DNA from: Saccharomycopsis phalli
Lineage: Eukaryota > Ascomycota > Saccharomycetes > Ascoideales > Saccharomycopsidaceae
Assembly (NCBI GenBank): GCA_020342235.1
Contig: CP073217.1
Span: 1,302,001 to 1,366,000 of the forward strand
Length of the DNA: 64,000 bases
Direction: 5' to 3'
The position numbers and the translations under genes are program-made. A model generated the notes under the pieces. That model ran no database searches, had not been told where the DNA came from, and saw only the letters and a program-made list of their open reading frames with translations. Every line of letters starts with the position of its first letter. Position 1 is the first letter of the stretch. Positions 36,101 to 46,221 of the stretch are shown one piece after another.

Positions 36101-39100
36101 GTTCCTTGTCATCGTTCCAGTTTGCCACTCGCCATCCACACTCCAAGAGCAAGTCCGTGTAATTCTCGTGCTTCGAAAGTTCCGTCAAAATATCCCAGTA
36201 CTGTAACTTCTCTGCACACGAGATCCAACTGTCCTCCCACAAGAAATATTCGGGCTCGCTATATGGCAATACACCGGTTCTCAGCTTTATCTGTGCATGC
36301 TCATAGTACCGCATTGCCATGTCGTACAACCCAATCTGCTCAAACGACAACGCGCTATTAGTCAACGAATACTTGGCCTTTCGCCTCCACAACCCATAAA
36401 ACATGTTCTTCTCGTCCATGGCAGTATATATCTCCAGTAATGCCTGCTCGTCATCTTCCTCGCCCTGCCTTTCCAAAATCTGAATCGCAGAGTAGTAGGC
36501 ACCAAATGTAGTTCCTAAATACTTCACAAGATGCAGCGGAAGCTTCAAGTCCAGACACTTGGCTGCGCCACTGAGAAGCGCTTGTAAGCAGTTTGGCTTA
36601 GTGTCAATTTGACGATTATGATACTCCTTGGATAATAGGGATACAAAAGCCAGGTTGAAGGCACTCTTGTTTCCAATTTCAGCATACAACCGCGGAAACA
36701 ACTCCACCCAGGTAGAATTAATGCTGGTCACATCGTTGTGAAGTACTTCAACCAAAGGCAACAAGATATCTCGTGCCTGTATTCGACTTGTCCGAGCCAT
36801 AAATTCCTCGTGCTCCACCAAAAATTGCCTCAACCTTTCGTTATTTACCTCCACCTTGGGAACGTCCGCAAGAATCTCTTCGAAATAGTTCAACCGCGCA
36901 AACTTGTACTCATGAGCATCAAGACTTACAGAGTAGTCCATATTGAAAGCTCCAAACAACAATTCCAACAGCTGTATGAGCCACGGGAAGTCCGCAAGGT
37001 TTTCCCAGTTCTGGTCACGTATCACATACATGAGCCTGTCAAAGATGTTTAAACCCAAACTGTCATCAAACACCTTCATGAAACGCTTCCGAATAGCCAC
37101 TTCCGAGTATCTGGAGCCAATCAAGAACAGGTGTTCTAGCCGTAACGGCAAATCGGTCTTGCTAATATCCTCGTCTTCAAATATCTTGATAATCACTTTG
37201 AAAAAGTCTAGTGACAACGACGCAGGTATTTCTCGTCTTGGCTCAAAGTTCATCATCTTGGACAAGATCGCCGCCTTTTCCTTGTTTGTTGGGAAGCTGT
37301 TGTTTGTAAATACCCAATGGTAAACAACCATGATAATACTCTTGAGGAGATTCTGGTCGGTAGACCGCTCAATGAACTGCGCTAATATCGACAAGAAAAC
37401 CCGCCGGTGGTCACCAAAGTATGATATTCGCATCACAGAAAACTTGAGAATCATCTCCAACAACTTACTTGTCATTTTTGCTTCTTCTTCTACATTTTCC
37501 CCCGTCGACGAGCCTCCCTGCTTCTGGGTCATGATGCTCACATGATCTTTGCACAACTTGCTAAACGTTCGCACCACACTAGGGATCAAGGGATTCAATC
37601 GCGCTGGTTGGTAATTGGCAACCGTCCAGAAAAGCATAATACCAGCTGCCAAAGACAGGGTGCTGCCAAGATCTTCAGAAATCACACCAACCAACCGATT
37701 CATGAATTCCTTGACATCCGCTGGTTCCTCTTTGTCCTTGGTCTCTTCATTTATTGCCCGAAGAATGATTCTGAGTACCCTCTGAAGTACCTCTTGGATA
37801 TCATGGTTGAAAGACTGTATGCACTTTGAGAGCAAGTTGTGCAACGGTTTCAAGTTTTCCACAATCCAATCTGACTTCTTGTGTTCCAAGCTCACTCCAA
37901 GCACTTCAAGAGCGTTCCAACAGTAGCCAAGCAAATTGGCATTTCCACTGTTCAAGTCTGAGTTGACAAGGAATTTCTCAAATATCGACAACTTGACCGA
38001 CACCTCAGGCCAGTGGTCAGGAGAAAGAATCTTATATATCACAGTCAAGGCCCGCTTTCCCAAATCATTGCTAGAAGACCGTTGTGTAGTAATGCACACA
38101 TATCGAACAAGAAATGTGACAAAGGCCTCTTTCTGGCCCATGGTCAAGTACGTACTCTTGGCCTTGTTTTCCCACGAAAGAACCAACTCAGCCAATTCAA
38201 TAGCCAATGTCTGACTATCTCCCGTGGACTGTGGCAAGATGGTCAACTTTCCCATTGCAGTGATGGTAGACGCAATGTAGTTGTCGCGCACTTCAAAGAA
38301 CAAATCCCCATGGTTCACAATGAACTTGTATACATTGAAGATGTTGTTGATTAAAAATCCATTTTCAGAAATGACTCTCCGGGGCCAATTGAGCCAACTG
38401 GAGTCGCCAATACGCTGGTTCATTACTTGTGCAAGCAAGTCAAGCAGACGGATCACCAAATGACGCAGATCAAAATTATTTGCCCGCAACAAGGCAAAAA
38501 ACATCTGGGTAGTGATCTTGGTTGGGGTGTCAAATACGTTGATAAAGTGGCATGTGACTAAGTACGCAGCGTACTTCACCAATGTATCGTCAAGCTTCAA
38601 GTATTTCCAGCAAAACTTGATAATATTCTTTTTATAGTGACCCAACTTTTCTGGGGATTTTTTCAAAAGAATCGCAGTCAACTGAAGAAGTTCAAAGCGG
38701 AATCCATCTATTTCCCCAGAGGAACCCAAGTCTTGCGGCTGCCAAATACGACTGTTGATCACGTCCAAACACCGTTCGTCAATTTCTTGAACTATTAGTA
38801 GCCTTAGCATAATATTCTTGACAATGTACACCCTAGTCAGGAGGCACAAGTCGGTACTGGTCACCAAGGCAATACACTTTTCCAAATCAGTCACCTTGTC
38901 CAACTTCTGAGTCAACAGGAAGTCTAGCGGAACTTCATATATGATCAACGTATCCAAAAACTCAAACATCAAGTCCTCGTTTATCAACACCTGTAAGTAT
39001 CTTATGCCAGCATGCAACTCTAAGTTATTAGGCTTGTTGAACTTTATCAAATCGGATTTTCTGAGAATTTCCTTGGCTAAAATACACACCTCCGACAATA

Positions 39101-42100
39101 GCGGAGTCTCGGGCAGAAGCTCCACCAACATCTCAGTTAAATTGACAAATTTGACAATTTGTACTTGGTCATTGTCCTCACTCTTGACTGAATCAACATA
39201 ACGCTGAATATCCTCTCTTACTGCCTGCTTCAAGTCCTTGCAATTCCGAATAAAGTAACTGAACAAGTTCAGCCGCTGATGAAAAACCTCCAAAAAATAT
39301 TCGCTAGATTCTTTTGGATATTTATTAATAAACTTCGACACAGGCTCTCGGCACAAGCTGCTATCGACGCGCCGTAGGTTGGATTCGATCGTCTGCAAAG
39401 TCTTAATAATGTCTGGAATAAACTGATAAGCCTTAGAAGGCAAAAGGTGAAATATATTAAAGATCGAGCATATGATCTGTACCACCCGATTATTGGTCAA
39501 ATCACTACCTGCTATCTGGTTCAATAACGCAGGCATTGCCCATGAATTTAAATGGTCAAGGAGCTTTTTTCCAATCTCCACCTTGAAATAATTGACCAAG
39601 AGCACTAACAACCGTGCAAGAGTATCAAGATTAGATACTGTCAATTTTCGGTAATCAGACAAGTTCATAAGCATCGGCCGAAGACCGCTTTGCAACAACT
39701 CCTTAGGTAGCTTATTGTTCTTGTGCAAGGCTATCTTCAAGCCTTCATGGGATGCATCCACAATCTTCTTTTCTGGAGCACTTAGAGTCTTGAAGAAAAT
39801 AGCAAGGATCCTAATTCTCATGGAGTATTCTGGTTTTGATAGAGCTACCGATAATAACTTTATGCAGGCTACTCTAAGCTCAGTAAGCAGCTCCCTCGTC
39901 TCATAATCTATCAAACGATCAGGCAGTGTGAGCATCTTATCTTCAGCATCCACCAAAGTAAGAACTTCCTGAAACAATCGCTGCACTTCACCATTGAACT
40001 CAGGCTGCTTGTCAGATAGCTCAAGCCAATATGTGATGGCTTCAATATGACCGATCTGCATCAAAAAAGGAAGTGCCCTTAATGGCTTACCAAATATTGG
40101 ATTTAATAGCACGGACTTGCAAGGAGTTATCAAGTCCAAAACAGATATTTTGGTGACTTCACTTAAGTTCTTTAGAGACTTTGTAGCAACCTGTCTAACC
40201 AACTTATTGGAACTAGCTAGGTCATACACCAACGATGTCACAGTCCCGTTTGACAAATCTTGGAAAGTCGCAATGTTTTGGTTGCAGCCTATAATTATCT
40301 TGTCAATCAATTCGATTGCCCCATTTGTCAATAGTACTGGCAAGTAACTCGGAGTGTCTCTGAGAACATAGAATAATGCTCGTACGATTTCCAGCTGATA
40401 CTTTGCAAACCAATCGATTGGAATGTTAATTTCATTTGTCATTATCAGGAGCCCATTGACACCACCAAGCTTGATATTGTAGCATTCGTCATAGCAGGAG
40501 TGAAGAAATACTGCAACTATTGACGAATGTAGCCCAAACTTTAAGCTGACGTCTAAATTTCCAAACAAAATAGAGCAAGCGTTATCTATATTTTGGATGG
40601 CTTGCTTGCCAATTTCCTTTATCTCCTGGTGGTTGGAACCCAAGGCTTTTGTAATGATGTTAAGCAAAATATCCACCCGTAAAAATGCCTTGCCTTCCCC
40701 ATCTTCCACAGAAAACATTCTGTCAGTTTTGTACTTCCCAATTAATGCCCTGATAATATACAACTGCGTAAAATGATTACTCAAATGTCTAATGAACTCA
40801 CACACGCGATCTTTCAACGGCTCAAAAGAAGCGCTGAAAATGATTGTCGTTATCAATGTTTCAATCAACTGCTCCTGGTTGTTATATTTATTTGGATCTT
40901 TTATTATTGAGGTATCCAAATTCAATTGAGGGTTGTCTGGTAAAATGTGGATCGACGTCTCTATCAACTGCTGGTAGTTACTAGGTAGCGATTTATCAAT
41001 GAATAAATTTAAGACATTGCACAAATAATTGAAAGCATTGACTTTATAATGAGCAGAACTCTTTGTAGGTTTCGTATCTTCAAGAATGTTTTTGGCAGCA
41101 ATCACGCCTGTAGAAACGTCAAGCTCTATATCCAAGGTATTTTCAGTAAATATTTGGAATTGCGCATTCGCAGTAAACTTTTGAAACTGCAAGTCGTCAT
41201 GAGGTTTGACAAAGTTTCTGTTTCTACCCCCCAACTTCCCCAATATTCGAACCGCGGTATGACTATGCACGTAATAATATGGTAACGGCTTAATATGCTG
41301 CCAAAGCGCTTTCATAACATCATTTATCACAGGCTGAATAATTGGGTCAAAATAATTAGCATTCAAGTTATCGACGCATAACTCAAGGGTGCGAAGTCCC
41401 TGGGTCACGAGTTCCGAGGATCCATTCAATGCCAAAACTAATGGCTTCATCAAGTAATGAAGCATAGTAACCAACTTGCTTAATCTAACTGGAATGGAGA
41501 GACAAAGTTCGATGCATATATCACGTTCTTGTGTTGTAGGAGCCACTTCGATCAACTTATTGAGTGTTTCCAACAACCTCTGCATCAAAGGCATTACTTC
41601 CTTGTACAATTTCTCAAACCGGCCGCCTCCAATACTTTTGAACAAGATTCTGACAAAGTAAAAGTATATTTGCGGCTCCTTGGTGTTTGTTGAATATTCT
41701 AGGGACTTCAAGATAATATTGTTCAAATGGGGCAAGAGCACGCTCTCGTTTTGCGAAGGATACAAGTTCAACAGAAGAAGAAACAATTTAAAGAGCCGTA
41801 GAAGTATGTGAGCCTTCATAGAATCCAAGTTTCCTAGCTGTTCCAAATTGTCATTTAAGTAATTTATCAATATCCCCATGAAGTTCCCTGAAATCATCTC
41901 GTTGCTTAGAAAAAAATGCGGAATATGAAGTAATCCAGGGTTTATAATGATCTGGTTGACCAAATGGTCAAAGTGAAGTGTCAAAATTTCATTAAATGAG
42001 GCAGGATCGAGACGCATAAATATTACTGACAGGGACTCCATTAATTCTTTTTCTTCCTTTGAAGCAGTAATTGGAATTGTAGGCGAGCGAATGTCAAATG

Positions 42101-43964
42101 ACATGGCCTTGTGAGAAGACTTGTTTCTCGTTTGGAAGAAACGAATGATCATGATTGCTTGTTTGAATAAATCGCTAAGAATGCCCAATTCGTCAATAGT
42201 GAATCCTCTGGCCACGCTTTCCCATACCTGCTTGTTAAAATCCTCAGAAGGCGGGTCTGGGTTTGTGTATTTCAAATGAACAATCACTGGCTTGAGGTAG
42301 TTCATCAAGTTACGAATTAAGTACTTGACATCTTTGACCGATGGCCCCAGAGACGACTTGGTGATCTGGATAGGAAGATCTTCTTCTTTGAATAAAGACT
42401 CGGGCTCTGTATTTTCGGTCTCCATGTTGTCAGTCTCTATCTTTGCATCTTCCATTTTCACATCTTCCATTTTCACATCATCGTCAGCTATTTTGGTATC
42501 CTCCTCTTCGTCCCCATCGATTAAAATGCTTTTCTTCTGAAACACTGGGTTCTCTGGTAGTTTGCTGTTGTGAGCAGTATTATACTCCTTTTTGACCTGT
42601 TTCTTTTCGCTCGTAATACTTTCATAACGAAGATTCAAGCTTTGGAACTTTTTCGAAAAAGCCTCGATAATGATAAAGTACAATTTGCGGGCCTCGGACG
42701 ACGGCAATTCGGTGATCTTCTCTAGGAGATTTAGAAGTAGCTTAGCACACATCAATGAGACGTTCACGCCAAGGGAGTTATCCTGGAGTATTTTGCAAAA
42801 CATTAATATGGCTTTCCACAACTGACTAGAGGACAACTCGCTGCGGATGTTGTGAGCAAAATCGGCAATTGTGCTGTAAGCCAAAGGACGAAGGGTCTGA
42901 CGGCAGGTTAGCCCATCGCCAAGAAAGATTTTCTCATTGAAGAGCAAGTCGATCTTGGGGATGAAGATCGTCTTGTACGGAGTGGACAAAATGTGCCGCA
43001 TTGCGTGAAGAAGTTCTTTCTTTGCGGAAGACAATTCGCTGGGGCAGTCTTGCAACAAGCGGACGATCAAGTCTGGGATGATTGGGTGGTACTCGACAAA
43101 GGTGTCTGAGTTGTAGCCTCTGATGAATATGTAAGCAAGAAACGAGGTAGCCTTGACCTGAGAGACAATAAACTCGCCATACAATGCTCTGTTCTTGATG
43201 TTGGGGCTGACCGAGGTCAATATGTGATCAGGGGCGTTTTCGTGGGCCAATCTCTGGGCATCCACCTGTAGCTGGAGCAACTCAACGATCTTGGGGATGA
43301 ACTCCGACAAGACCTTGCTGACCAACTGTTTGTACGAGGAGAGCAAGGAGACCATGGTAATGGGACATTCGCTCAACGTCTTGAAGGAGTTCATGGTGCT
43401 GGGTAACTCCTGCTTGGTCTCTCCGGTTAAGGACGTGAATTCTTCGTGCTCGACGGTCTCCACCTCGACCTCAATTGCATTTAGCGGGAACAGGTTTTGT
43501 ACTAGCCGGCCCAGATTCGCGTACACCTCATATATGACGTGGATGAACTCGTCGGCCTTGTTTGCCAAGTCGTTTTTGTATGCCTTGTGGATGCTAGCCA
43601 CGAGTTTGATGCATAGTACCCCGTTATCTTCATTCTCATCCTTGAGTATGCGTACGATACTGTCCAACACCGCAACGGCATACGGCTTGAAGATATCGTT
43701 CAAGACAAGCCGCTGGAATATTTCAAAGACGCAGTTGCGGATCTTGTTTTCGCTGCTGTTGCTGATGAAACTTATGGGTACGTCAACCAACAATTTCTGG
43801 AAGATTGGCACCAACTTCTCGAGAAAGTAGCCATATTCCTTGGAGCCAAGGAACGAATCGACGATATCACATAGCTCGGATAATACGGTGTGCTTTGTGA
43901 GATATTCGAGATCCGGATTGGTTAATTTCTCGACAAAGTCATCAATCTGGTAGACAGCACTCAT
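33195..43964 (-). CDS. TRA1: Tra1, SAGA/NuA4 activator-binding PIKK pseudokinase
   Basis: 3589 residues in one uninterrupted frame (yeast Tra1 is 3744). The N-terminal two thirds are HEAT-type helical repeats. A FAT domain (about 2550-3050) is followed by a PI3K-like domain that lacks the catalytic HRD and DFG residues (VAVALSPHIRILANDN; SNPEAVPFRLTPNIQQLIG; LSLFVRDEVISWF) and a C-terminal FATC ending AQLDYLWRPYL. It binds acidic activators and recruits SAGA and NuA4. An acidic, repetitive stretch near residues 500-520 (DVKMEDVKMEDAKIE) is encoded by a 15-bp repeat around 42446-42480 and is probably a variable loop. Confidence 0.97.
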   Translation of the reverse strand: MSAVYQIDDFVEKLTNPDLEYLTKHTVLSELCDIVDSFLGSKEYGYFLEKLVPIFQKLLVDVPISFISNSSENKIRNCVFEIFQRLVLNDIFKPYAVAVLDSIVRILKDENEDNGVLCIKLVASIHKAYKNDLANKADEFIHVIYEVYANLGRLVQNLFPLNAIEVEVETVEHEEFTSLTGETKQELPSTMNSFKTLSECPITMVSLLSSYKQLVSKVLSEFIPKIVELLQLQVDAQRLAHENAPDHILTSVSPNIKNRALYGEFIVSQVKATSFLAYIFIRGYNSDTFVEYHPIIPDLIVRLLQDCPSELSSAKKELLHAMRHILSTPYKTIFIPKIDLLFNEKIFLGDGLTCRQTLRPLAYSTIADFAHNIRSELSSSQLWKAILMFCKILQDNSLGVNVSLMCAKLLLNLLEKITELPSSEARKLYFIIIEAFSKKFQSLNLRYESITSEKKQVKKEYNTAHNSKLPENPVFQKKSILIDGDEEEDTKIADDDVKMEDVKMEDAKIETDNMETENTEPESLFKEEDLPIQITKSSLGPSVKDVKYLIRNLMNYLKPVIVHLKYTNPDPPSEDFNKQVWESVARGFTIDELGILSDLFKQAIMIIRFFQTRNKSSHKAMSFDIRSPTIPITASKEEKELMESLSVIFMRLDPASFNEILTLHFDHLVNQIIINPGLLHIPHFFLSNEMISGNFMGILINYLNDNLEQLGNLDSMKAHILLRLFKLFLLLLNLYPSQNESVLLPHLNNIILKSLEYSTNTKEPQIYFYFVRILFKSIGGGRFEKLYKEVMPLMQRLLETLNKLIEVAPTTQERDICIELCLSIPVRLSKLVTMLHYLMKPLVLALNGSSELVTQGLRTLELCVDNLNANYFDPIIQPVINDVMKALWQHIKPLPYYYVHSHTAVRILGKLGGRNRNFVKPHDDLQFQKFTANAQFQIFTENTLDIELDVSTGVIAAKNILEDTKPTKSSAHYKVNAFNYLCNVLNLFIDKSLPSNYQQLIETSIHILPDNPQLNLDTSIIKDPNKYNNQEQLIETLITTIIFSASFEPLKDRVCEFIRHLSNHFTQLYIIRALIGKYKTDRMFSVEDGEGKAFLRVDILLNIITKALGSNHQEIKEIGKQAIQNIDNACSILFGNLDVSLKFGLHSSIVAVFLHSCYDECYNIKLGGVNGLLIMTNEINIPIDWFAKYQLEIVRALFYVLRDTPSYLPVLLTNGAIELIDKIIIGCNQNIATFQDLSNGTVTSLVYDLASSNKLVRQVATKSLKNLSEVTKISVLDLITPCKSVLLNPIFGKPLRALPFLMQIGHIEAITYWLELSDKQPEFNGEVQRLFQEVLTLVDAEDKMLTLPDRLIDYETRELLTELRVACIKLLSVALSKPEYSMRIRILAIFFKTLSAPEKKIVDASHEGLKIALHKNNKLPKELLQSGLRPMLMNLSDYRKLTVSNLDTLARLLVLLVNYFKVEIGKKLLDHLNSWAMPALLNQIAGSDLTNNRVVQIICSIFNIFHLLPSKAYQFIPDIIKTLQTIESNLRRVDSSLCREPVSKFINKYPKESSEYFLEVFHQRLNLFSYFIRNCKDLKQAVREDIQRYVDSVKSEDNDQVQIVKFVNLTEMLVELLPETPLLSEVCILAKEILRKSDLIKFNKPNNLELHAGIRYLQVLINEDLMFEFLDTLIIYEVPLDFLLTQKLDKVTDLEKCIALVTSTDLCLLTRVYIVKNIMLRLLIVQEIDERCLDVINSRIWQPQDLGSSGEIDGFRFELLQLTAILLKKSPEKLGHYKKNIIKFCWKYLKLDDTLVKYAAYLVTCHFINVFDTPTKITTQMFFALLRANNFDLRHLVIRLLDLLAQVMNQRIGDSSWLNWPRRVISENGFLINNIFNVYKFIVNHGDLFFEVRDNYIASTITAMGKLTILPQSTGDSQTLAIELAELVLSWENKAKSTYLTMGQKEAFVTFLVRYVCITTQRSSSNDLGKRALTVIYKILSPDHWPEVSVKLSIFEKFLVNSDLNSGNANLLGYCWNALEVLGVSLEHKKSDWIVENLKPLHNLLSKCIQSFNHDIQEVLQRVLRIILRAINEETKDKEEPADVKEFMNRLVGVISEDLGSTLSLAAGIMLFWTVANYQPARLNPLIPSVVRTFSKLCKDHVSIMTQKQGGSSTGENVEEEAKMTSKLLEMILKFSVMRISYFGDHRRVFLSILAQFIERSTDQNLLKSIIMVVYHWVFTNNSFPTNKEKAAILSKMMNFEPRREIPASLSLDFFKVIIKIFEDEDISKTDLPLRLEHLFLIGSRYSEVAIRKRFMKVFDDSLGLNIFDRLMYVIRDQNWENLADFPWLIQLLELLFGAFNMDYSVSLDAHEYKFARLNYFEEILADVPKVEVNNERLRQFLVEHEEFMARTSRIQARDILLPLVEVLHNDVTSINSTWVELFPRLYAEIGNKSAFNLAFVSLLSKEYHNRQIDTKPNCLQALLSGAAKCLDLKLPLHLVKYLGTTFGAYYSAIQILERQGEEDDEQALLEIYTAMDEKNMFYGLWRRKAKYSLTNSALSFEQIGLYDMAMRYYEHAQIKLRTGVLPYSEPEYFLWEDSWISCAEKLQYWDILTELSKHENYTDLLLECGWRVANWNDDKEPLDQLVKTVIDVPTPRRHIFQTFLCIQDFAQHKKPLTEVVKLCDEGIQLALKQWTLLPTRFTNAHIGALHVFQTYVEFTEASQIYSLLVGTNAQNIEVKTQELKRVLQAWRERLPNEWDDLLIWNDIMVWRQHFFQLVNNIYMPFLQAGKGNVYPQVYSGFHETACAINRFAHVTRKHGLDEVCINQLNKIYNLPNIEITEAFYKLMEQIKCCYRNDKELYTGLDVISNTNLAYFGTKQKAEFFTLKGMFLAKLNSQDKANNAFATAIQLDGNLPKPWAKWGLFNYKLFKQANRNGYKDEDEAMQHAKNALICFLHAVGLYKNGKSRRYLALILWVISLDDKKGTLATEFQNYKGEIPVWYWITYIPQLLTSLSHKEATFGRKILILIAKSYPQALHFPLRTTKEDFLALKVMTGTKDTESTSESPWEYVEEIMNISKTAYPLLALSLESLVAQITQRFKSNTDEDAYRLIAALYNDGMQSFNRMLSPKGVGQLPSHMVSNLIKFADTVLTRNLRTEFERDFIHDKPTYELYIRKLIKWKERLENKLDRRFNKVNLENLCPHLTEFHHQKFEDIEIPGQYLLNKDNNTYFVKIERFLPTLEIVRGYNACYKRLQIRGKEGAIHQFAVQFPSNRHSRREERIFQLFRIFDSEFMKDVQCRSRNINLTLPVAVALSPHIRILANDNNDMSLQEIYEQICRKNDTSIEYPFFYIVEKLKATFDPRLPKPDIVSTMTEIFSAVQTLYVPTTILRDYLLKLYTSYEDFWLFRKQFTAQYASFILITFMMSITSRQPQKININVRSGGVWTSEMLPNKTSHPNKPRILLNIPVEETEEQKVPVFSNPEAVPFRLTPNIQQLIGETGLEGILSVNLLVISRCLSNPEFEIEHFLSLFVRDEVISWFAQNLQSSAQGSHLGEIVRLNVDLITNKISKVGHVSSNTPVTTQAVNELISSAVNPRNLAQLDYLWRPYL

Positions 43965-44010
43965 GGCGACGCGACTGTTTAGCGATTATTATGATTAATA
44001 AGTAATCATG

Positions 44011-44018
44011 TCACGTGA
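44011..44018. promoter_or_regulatory. TCACGTGA palindrome upstream of TRA1
   Basis: A perfect Cbf1-type palindrome 47 bp before the TRA1 ATG. The same octamer occurs before IFM1. Binding is inferred from the known bHLH consensus. Confidence 0.45.
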
Positions 44019-44110
44019 CTTGAAGGGGAGCTACGTAATTATCTAGGATAGTAATTATCTTGGATACGCAAAAGAAAAGGGAGGCACGATACAGCCAATA
44101 ACCTGAAAAT

Positions 44111-44203
44111 ATGCCAAAATTAAATGGATTCCAACCAGCAGAACAGTCGTGGGAGTTGACCAACCCGGTTGGAATTCCAGCAAAACCCTTGACAGCAGGG
44201 TAA
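44111..44203 (+). CDS. Possible 30-residue microprotein
   Basis: A short ATG-to-TAA frame (starting MPKLNGFQPAEQSWELTNP) in the 286-bp gap between TRA1 and HOM3, opposite in strand to both. Its composition looks protein-like (balanced charges, Pro/Gly, a Trp), but 30 codons can occur by chance. I do not recognise it. There is no candidate intron joining it to a longer frame. Confidence 0.2.
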   Translation: MPKLNGFQPAEQSWELTNPVGIPAKPLTAG

Positions 44204-44250
44204 CTTCGGAGCGGGACTACAATAGTCAAGGGGCCAATGCATAAATTACG

Positions 44251-45846
44251 CTATGGTGTGAGTTTTACCTTGGCCACGCGATCGTTGATCAACGTCTCTT
44301 CGTCCAACAAATCGCGGTGGATGGCACGCAAAGCCTTCAAACTGTCCTTTTCATCGACAACACAGCTGATGTTGATTTCGTTGGCACCCTGACTGATCAT
44401 CTCGATGTTGATTTTTTCCTTGGCCAACGTCTCAAACATTTGCCCCGCAATACCAATCAACTGGCGCATCTGCTTGCCGACAAGCGACACAATGGCCAAG
44501 TTTTTCACCAAGTCGATCGAGCCCATCTTGCTCAACTCCTTGATGGCAAGCCGTATGTCGCTGTTAAAATTGTCCTCTTCGGTGCTGTACAAGGCCATGG
44601 ACACGTGCACTTCGGAGGTGCTGATCAAGTCCACCACAAGCTGGTACTTATCCAAGATGGCGAAGATGCTGGCCAAGAAGCCGTGCGACAAGGTCTTTCT
44701 GTTGGAGTGGACGTTGATCACAACAATGTCGTGCTTCACTGTGACTGCTGTCGGCGACTTCTTTTTGGTGAAGATCGCGGGCGAAATCAAGTCGCTGGCC
44801 ACAGGGGGATGTGGAGGCGTGTCCTGGCCCTTACGGCCGACGTCATCGGGATATATGATTGTTCCTTTTCCAAGCGGGTTCTCGACGTTCTTGATGCGGA
44901 TTGGTATCTTGGCACGAATCACCTGTTCCATGGTGAACGGGTGGATGACCTCACTGCCATAGTACGTCAATTCGGCTGCCTCGTCGGGAGTGACATTGTG
45001 CAACAACCGAGCGTTGCGCACCTTTCGGGGATCGGCAGTGAAGATCCCGTCCACCTCTTTCCAGATTTGTAACTCGTCAGCTCCCAACCCGACTGCAATC
45101 AATGCCGCACACAAGTCGGTGTAGCCGCGTCCGACGTTGTTCAACAATCCACCTGGAACCACGCCAAAGTACCCAGTCAAAACAGGAACCACGCCTTCCT
45201 CGGGTATTTCGCGTTTGATGACGTTGGCGAAGTTGATGGCCAAGTTGTTGTAGAAATTCTGGTCCAAAGTAGTATTAGTAGACAGACTCGAGTCCAAGTT
45301 GCTCACCGATGGCTTGACTGGGGTCAAAACCGAGGACAAGTCAATGAACTTGGCAGGGACTCCTCGGTCGTTCATTAAAGCAGCAACAAACAAGCAACTG
45401 AGCCGTTCTCCAACCGATATAATGCTGTCCAAGGTCTTGGTGGAGACCTCCTCAATCACAGTGGAGGCATGGAGCAACGAATCCACCTGAAGACACAAGT
45501 CCACGGTGTCCTTGATTAAGGCATCCCGGATCTTCTTGTCCTGTATTCTACTGGCATTTTCGACATGGTCTTGCTTGACCAAGTCCAACACCTCACGGTA
45601 GTTTCCACCGACCATGGCCCGGTCAGCAGCACTCAACAATCTCAGGGTAGTGCCCTCTGATTTGTTGTGGGACGACCGAGCAGAACACACCACTGCGACT
45701 TTGTTGGCTGACAAGTACATTGACACAACATCATCCACAATCTTCTCGGGGAATTTGCCCACACTGGTTCCACCAAACTTTTGTACTACCCAGCCATTGT
45801 TGCCGTGGATTGACGAAAGGGAAACAGACGATATAGATGCATACAT
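44251..45846 (-). CDS. HOM3: Aspartate kinase
   Basis: 531 residues. The kinase domain has VVQKFGGTSVGKF, VAVVCSARSS, VGRGYTDLCAALIA, IWKEVDGIFTADPRKV and SELTYYGSEVIHPFTMEQVI-type motifs. Two C-terminal ACT modules follow (VDLISTSEVHVSMAL; INIEMISQGANEINISCVV), which bind threonine for feedback inhibition. It performs the first step of threonine, methionine and isoleucine synthesis in the cytosol. The longest frame starts with TTG; the ATG at MYASISSVSLSS is used, giving about the usual length. The promoter carries a CACGTG. Confidence 0.96.
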   Translation of the reverse strand: MYASISSVSLSSIHGNNGWVVQKFGGTSVGKFPEKIVDDVVSMYLSANKVAVVCSARSSHNKSEGTTLRLLSAADRAMVGGNYREVLDLVKQDHVENASRIQDKKIRDALIKDTVDLCLQVDSLLHASTVIEEVSTKTLDSIISVGERLSCLFVAALMNDRGVPAKFIDLSSVLTPVKPSVSNLDSSLSTNTTLDQNFYNNLAINFANVIKREIPEEGVVPVLTGYFGVVPGGLLNNVGRGYTDLCAALIAVGLGADELQIWKEVDGIFTADPRKVRNARLLHNVTPDEAAELTYYGSEVIHPFTMEQVIRAKIPIRIKNVENPLGKGTIIYPDDVGRKGQDTPPHPPVASDLISPAIFTKKKSPTAVTVKHDIVVINVHSNRKTLSHGFLASIFAILDKYQLVVDLISTSEVHVSMALYSTEEDNFNSDIRLAIKELSKMGSIDLVKNLAIVSLVGKQMRQLIGIAGQMFETLAKEKINIEMISQGANEINISCVVDEKDSLKALRAIHRDLLDEETLINDRVAKVKLTP

Positions 45847-46221
45847 TGCTAGGGGGGATAAGTCTCCTGGACAACTATAAAACAAGCAACGAGTAGATTT
45901 TGCAATTAGCCTCGGTTTTTGACTATGAGTAATAATGATCCGCTTCCACGTGATGCATAGACCCGTCCAGCTGGCACCTGTAGGTCATCACCCTGTTTCG
46001 AGAGTGTCTTAGTCGTGCGTCGGAGAGTTGATGCCCTTTGATCGCGGTAGGCTACTGCATCGCTGACAATTACTCCAAGGGGCAGCTTGGCATATCAATA
46101 CCAAAATAACCAACAACGATAACAAAAGCAATAGAACACCTCACCAGAATTTCATTGCAGGACCTTTTTTTTTACTCCATCACCTCGATTGGCCCCCACA
46201 ACTTTTTTGTGAAATGTTACG
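45847..46221. other. Divergent promoter between HOM3 and a small unknown gene
   Basis: 375 bp. It contains a CACGTG at 45947-45952 and, on the minus strand, TTACTCA at about 45926, one base from a Gcn4 core. A short CA-rich tract precedes the plus-strand gene. No gene is seen. Confidence 0.45.
45947..45952. promoter_or_regulatory. CACGTG E-box upstream of HOM3
   Basis: Located 101 bp before the HOM3 ATG. Cbf1 E-boxes are known in sulfur and methionine pathway promoters; a role here is inferred from the pathway and position. Confidence 0.4.
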
